Positions 62,236 to 64,000 of a stretch of 64,000 nt of DNA are shown here, in pieces. The notes under the pieces were generated by a model. The model did no database searches. It saw only the letters and a program-made list of their open reading frames with translations, and was not told where the DNA came from. How positions within the stretch are numbered: position 1 is the first letter of the stretch; the number at the start of each line of letters is the position of its first letter. Origin of the DNA: a virus; IMG/VR virus record IMGVR_UViG_3300020475_000546, positions 1-64,000 of that record; one strand, given 5' to 3'. The position numbers were made by a program, and so were the translations under genes.

Positions 62236-62373
62236 CTAAACCCCTAATTTTCTAGTTAGAGCTACGACAAAATCAATAATCTTCACCATAGGCCACAGTA
62301 TCATGGTTAATGGTAGCACTATCGCAAACGCCAACAATTCGACTAACATATCCGACTTAGAGCTGTCAGACAT
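62236..62373 (-). CDS. Short membrane peptide (45 aa)
   Basis: ATG at 62373, TAG at 62236; GGGGTG lies 10 nt before the start. The 45-aa product has a polar start, then two hydrophobic stretches ('MLVELLAFAIVLPLTMILWP' and 'IIDFVVAL') and a basic end. It may span the membrane once or twice. The start codon lies inside inverted repeat element 3, so its translation could be regulated. The interval 62374-62436 holds only the upstream region of this gene, and 62085-62235 contains the stem-loop and palindrome listed separately. Confidence 0.55.
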   Translation of the reverse strand: MSDSSKSDMLVELLAFAIVLPLTMILWPMVKIIDFVVALTRKLGV

Positions 62374-62377
62374 GACA
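62364..62377. promoter_or_regulatory. Inverted repeat element 3 (TGTCA-GACA-TGACA)
   Basis: Perfect 5-bp arms with a 4-nt spacer lying over the ATG (62373) of the 45-aa membrane peptide. In the mRNA the start codon would be at the arm-loop junction. Same architecture as the elements at 202-217, 17844-17857 and 39838-39851. Confidence 0.55.
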
Positions 62378-62436
62378 ATGGCGCACCCCTATGCGTATAT
62401 GTTCCTTTTCAATCCGAACAACACCATTGATAAGAC

Positions 62437-62874
62437 TTAGAAATGCTCATTCCAATGTTCTTCGCAAAGCCAGCTCGCTGATCCTTCTCCGGCATTAACG
62501 CCTACGGATGGTTTCATGCACTCGCCCGTTTCATCACCATAATCACAGATTCGCTCGTCTGGATAATTTGGGTTTTCCTTTTGTGAACCCGGCCCGTGAG
62601 AGTAAGCTATATCAGCACACTTTTCACACACGCCACCATCGGGTGAAAATCTGTCGCAAACCTCAACCGAACATTCAGAAATACTTTCTATCGGCATCCC
62701 CGTTTCTTCATCCACATCCCAGCTCACAGGTTTCTCCATGTCATGGTCAATAATTCGGAATCCTCTCCGTTCTCCTTCTTCGTGATATTCTTTTACCCTC
62801 TCGCCCCATTCTCGGAGCTTTTCGGGGTCATCTGAAAACTTGACTATTTTCCAAGCCTTGTCGAATGCGGTCAT
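62437..62874 (-). CDS. KAW-tagged Cys-rich protein 3
   Basis: 145 aa from the ATG at 62874; the ATG at 62883, overlapping the preceding stop, is the alternative. The N-terminus 'MTAFDKAWKIVKFSDD' is the tag. Then follow a charged helix ('KLREWGERVKEYHEEGERRG'), 'VSWDVDEETGMPIES' (about 52-66) and a cysteine-rich part with 'CSVEVCDRFSPDGGVCEKC' and a late CDYGDETGEC. A WDVDE segment is also in the Gp88-like protein. Zinc binding is likely; function is unknown. Confidence 0.7.
   Translation of the reverse strand: MTAFDKAWKIVKFSDDPEKLREWGERVKEYHEEGERRGFRIIDHDMEKPVSWDVDEETGMPIESISECSVEVCDRFSPDGGVCEKCADIAYSHGPGSQKENPNYPDERICDYGDETGECMKPSVGVNAGEGSASWLCEEHWNEHF
62851..62874 (-). repeat. 24-bp 5' coding repeat, copy 3
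   Basis: The first 24 coding bases (through the codons for MTAFDKAW) are identical to copy 2 (63018-63041), including synonymous positions, while the rest of the gene differs. Copy 1 (63421-63444) differs at one base. Confidence 0.8.
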
Positions 62875-62879
62875 CTTAA

Positions 62880-63041
62880 TCATCTCGTATTTTCCAAATG
62901 TTCATTATGACATTCTCGGCATAAGCCATGATAAAAAGGGCCATCAAAAGGCACACGGGCAACAATTGGCTTATTTTCATTACATGAGTCGCATTCTTCT
63001 TCGTCTTTCACAATATCCCAAGCCTTGTCGAATGCGGTCAT
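62880..63041 (-). CDS. KAW-tagged zinc-binding protein 2
   Basis: 53 aa. The frame opens earlier, but the ATG at 63041 follows GGGAGGTGAGG, an excellent ribosome binding site, and starts the tag 'MTAFDKAWDIVKDEEECDSC'. After the tag there are CxxC (18-21) and 'GLCRECHNEH' (CxxCxxxH), a minimal zinc ribbon. It is essentially a tag plus a zinc module. Encoded 7 nt after the first tagged gene. Confidence 0.75.
   Translation of the reverse strand: MTAFDKAWDIVKDEEECDSCNENKPIVARVPFDGPFYHGLCRECHNEHLENTR
63018..63041 (-). repeat. 24-bp 5' coding repeat, copy 2
   Basis: Identical to 62851-62874 over 24 bases, and to 63421-63444 except for one synonymous base. Confidence 0.8.
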
Positions 63042-63048
63042 CCTCACC

Positions 63049-63444
63049 TCACCTCCCAAACTCATCCCATTCCCATGAATCGGTATCAGTATGATTAGTA
63101 AAACCGCATTCCCAACAATTCATAACCATATCTTCCTCGTTTAGAAGGTATGCCTCCATATTCATATCACCACAGTTAGGGCATGGTTGAGGCACGATTC
63201 TGATTTCTGGATTAAAATCAGAACGGGGTTTTATCTCTTCATCTTCCTTCGTTGGTGAGTTAGGATTTCTCATTACCCCTGACTCAATCAATCTTCTATC
63301 ACTACAATCATTACAAAGCGACCCCGGTTTAACATCATGATAGGAGACACGGGATATGTTTTGTCCGGTAAGTTCTATTCCACAGGATGAACAATCGCTT
63401 TCAGAATCTTTAACAATGCCCCAAGCCTTGTCAAATGCGGTCAT
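63049..63444 (-). CDS. KAW-tagged zinc-ribbon protein 1
   Basis: 131 aa. The ATG overlaps the preceding stop (ATGA). It opens 'MTAFDKAWGIVKDSESDCSS', then two zinc modules: 'CSSCG...CNDC' (18-46) and 'PCPNCGDMNMEAYLL' with 'NCWECGF' (about 88-115). The sequence between is charged. No catalytic residues are evident. It is one of three tandem genes whose first 24 bases are almost identical while their bodies differ. Confidence 0.75.
   Translation of the reverse strand: MTAFDKAWGIVKDSESDCSSCGIELTGQNISRVSYHDVKPGSLCNDCSDRRLIESGVMRNPNSPTKEDEEIKPRSDFNPEIRIVPQPCPNCGDMNMEAYLLNEEDMVMNCWECGFTNHTDTDSWEWDEFGR
63421..63444 (-). repeat. 24-bp 5' coding repeat, copy 1
   Basis: The first eight codons of the gene at 63444. 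It matches copies 2 and 3 at 23 of 24 bases; the single difference is at 63433 and is synonymous. Confidence 0.8.
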
Positions 63445-64000
63445 CTGTAAGCCTCTACATAAGCTCGCATCAATTTAGAACCGTTTAATCCGAGAATGCG
63501 TGATACCTGCCTAACAGCATCCATGACTTCATAACCCTGCATGACTAACTCTCTTACATCATCTACATAGAAAGCTTCATCTGATTTCTTTACAGGGCCA
63601 GCCTTTCTTGCTCTATCAATCAGACCTTTTGAACCAAGAGCATTGGGGGCTGAATGTGAAGGCGGTTCGTTGTCAAACATATCCTTGAGCCTTTCATACT
63701 CATCTTCAATACCATCATTATCTGTTTCTAATATGTTAGCCATAACCTTTCGATTATGATCCTCACCAGTCGTTGGCTTCAAATCGCTAAACTTCTCTGG
63801 AACGCCTCTTGCACCTTCCTTCATCCTTCGCAGCTTTTCGTTAAACTTCTCTCCGAATCTTTCATTCTTAGCTACAGTCCAAGCCTTCTCAAAATTATCA
63901 GGTTGCATCAAACCGCCATCGGCATTATCATGCACATCGTCAATATGTGCGTTTAGCCCAAACTCTTGAGCTACTTGACCCAATGCCTTTTCCAATTCAA
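63441..64000 (-). CDS. KAW-tagged protein 0, partial at the right edge
   Basis: The frame is open to base 64000, so the true start may lie outside the window. An internal ATG at 63908, with GGCGG just upstream, would begin 'MQPDNFEKAWTVAKNERFGE', the tag, which would match its three neighbours. The remaining sequence is acidic and helical ('KLRRMKEGARGVPEKFSD'), and ends with a compact region 'DDVRELVMQGYEVMDAVRQV' to 'LNGSKLMRAYVEAYR' that resembles a small helix-turn-helix. No enzyme motif. The residues before 63908 ('GQVAQEFGLNAHIDD') may be part of the same protein. Confidence 0.6.
   Translation of the reverse strand, partial: ELEKALGQVAQEFGLNAHIDDVHDNADGGLMQPDNFEKAWTVAKNERFGEKFNEKLRRMKEGARGVPEKFSDLKPTTGEDHNRKVMANILETDNDGIEDEYERLKDMFDNEPPSHSAPNALGSKGLIDRARKAGPVKKSDEAFYVDDVRELVMQGYEVMDAVRQVSRILGLNGSKLMRAYVEAYR

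Noticed and set aside
1-64000. tRNA genes, insertion sequences, integrase or attachment sites
   Set aside because: I found no cloverleaf, transposase, integrase or flanking direct repeats while reading both strands.

Overview
This window is the virion-building half of a tailed double-stranded DNA virus (Caudoviricetes type). Every gene I accept lies on the minus strand, so transcription runs from base 64000 towards base 1. Recognisable hallmarks are the large terminase (49.9-48.4 kb), HK97-type portal (47.1-45.3 kb), prohead protease fused to a scaffold (39.8-38.5 kb), HK97-fold major capsid protein (38.4-37.2 kb), neck and connector genes (about 34.7-32.6 kb), tail tube (21.2-19.0 kb), a pair of tail-assembly chaperones joined by a -1 frameshift (18.6-17.8 kb), tape measure (17.8-16.2 kb) and very large distal-tail proteins (16.2-0.6 kb). 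I see no replication, integration, lysis, tRNA or CRISPR genes, so this is probably part of a larger genome.

Host. Most genes have GAGGTGA/GGAGG-type ribosome binding sites, but at least two structural genes lack one. These have a TATA-like box ending exactly 24 nt before the ATG (35728 and 39797), the arrangement of leaderless archaeal transcripts. The long fibre-like proteins with marine-virus style repeats, a eukaryote-like small GTPase and many small zinc proteins also fit a marine archaeal virus, perhaps of Poseidoniia (Marine Group II, magrovirus-like). That assignment is inference; a bacterial host is not excluded.

Layout, in the order of transcription. 64-62.4 kb holds four small proteins sharing an F-D/E-K-A-W-x-V-x-K segment (the 'KAW tag'); three of them also share an almost identical 24-bp 5' coding segment. 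62.4-62.1 kb is the main intergenic/regulatory interval, with a 45-aa membrane peptide, a long inverted repeat and a palindrome. 62.1-56.5 kb holds a Gp88-like cysteine protein, a ribbon-helix-helix-like protein, three small membrane proteins and a complete Ras/Arf-like small GTPase; this is the most unusual cluster. 56.5-50 kb holds zinc-binding and disordered proteins around packaging, including a possible small terminase. 50-37 kb is the packaging, portal, protease and capsid block, interrupted by a 1137-aa protein that carries a degenerate ATP-dependent DNA-ligase-like domain. 37-32 kb is decoration, neck and connector. 32.6-22.1 kb holds a 2855-aa modular fibre-like protein, a beta-propeller/FN3 protein and a methyltransferase-like protein. 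22-0 kb is tail tube, chaperones, tape measure and the giant tail-tip proteins.

Two signals do not belong to any gene product. A strict inverted repeat, TGTCA-N4-TGACA, occurs four times (about 0.2, 17.8, 39.8 and 62.4 kb), each time at or just upstream of a start codon, and looks like a shared operator or mRNA hairpin. The KAW tag is shared by proteins of otherwise unrelated content and looks like a targeting or packaging tag.
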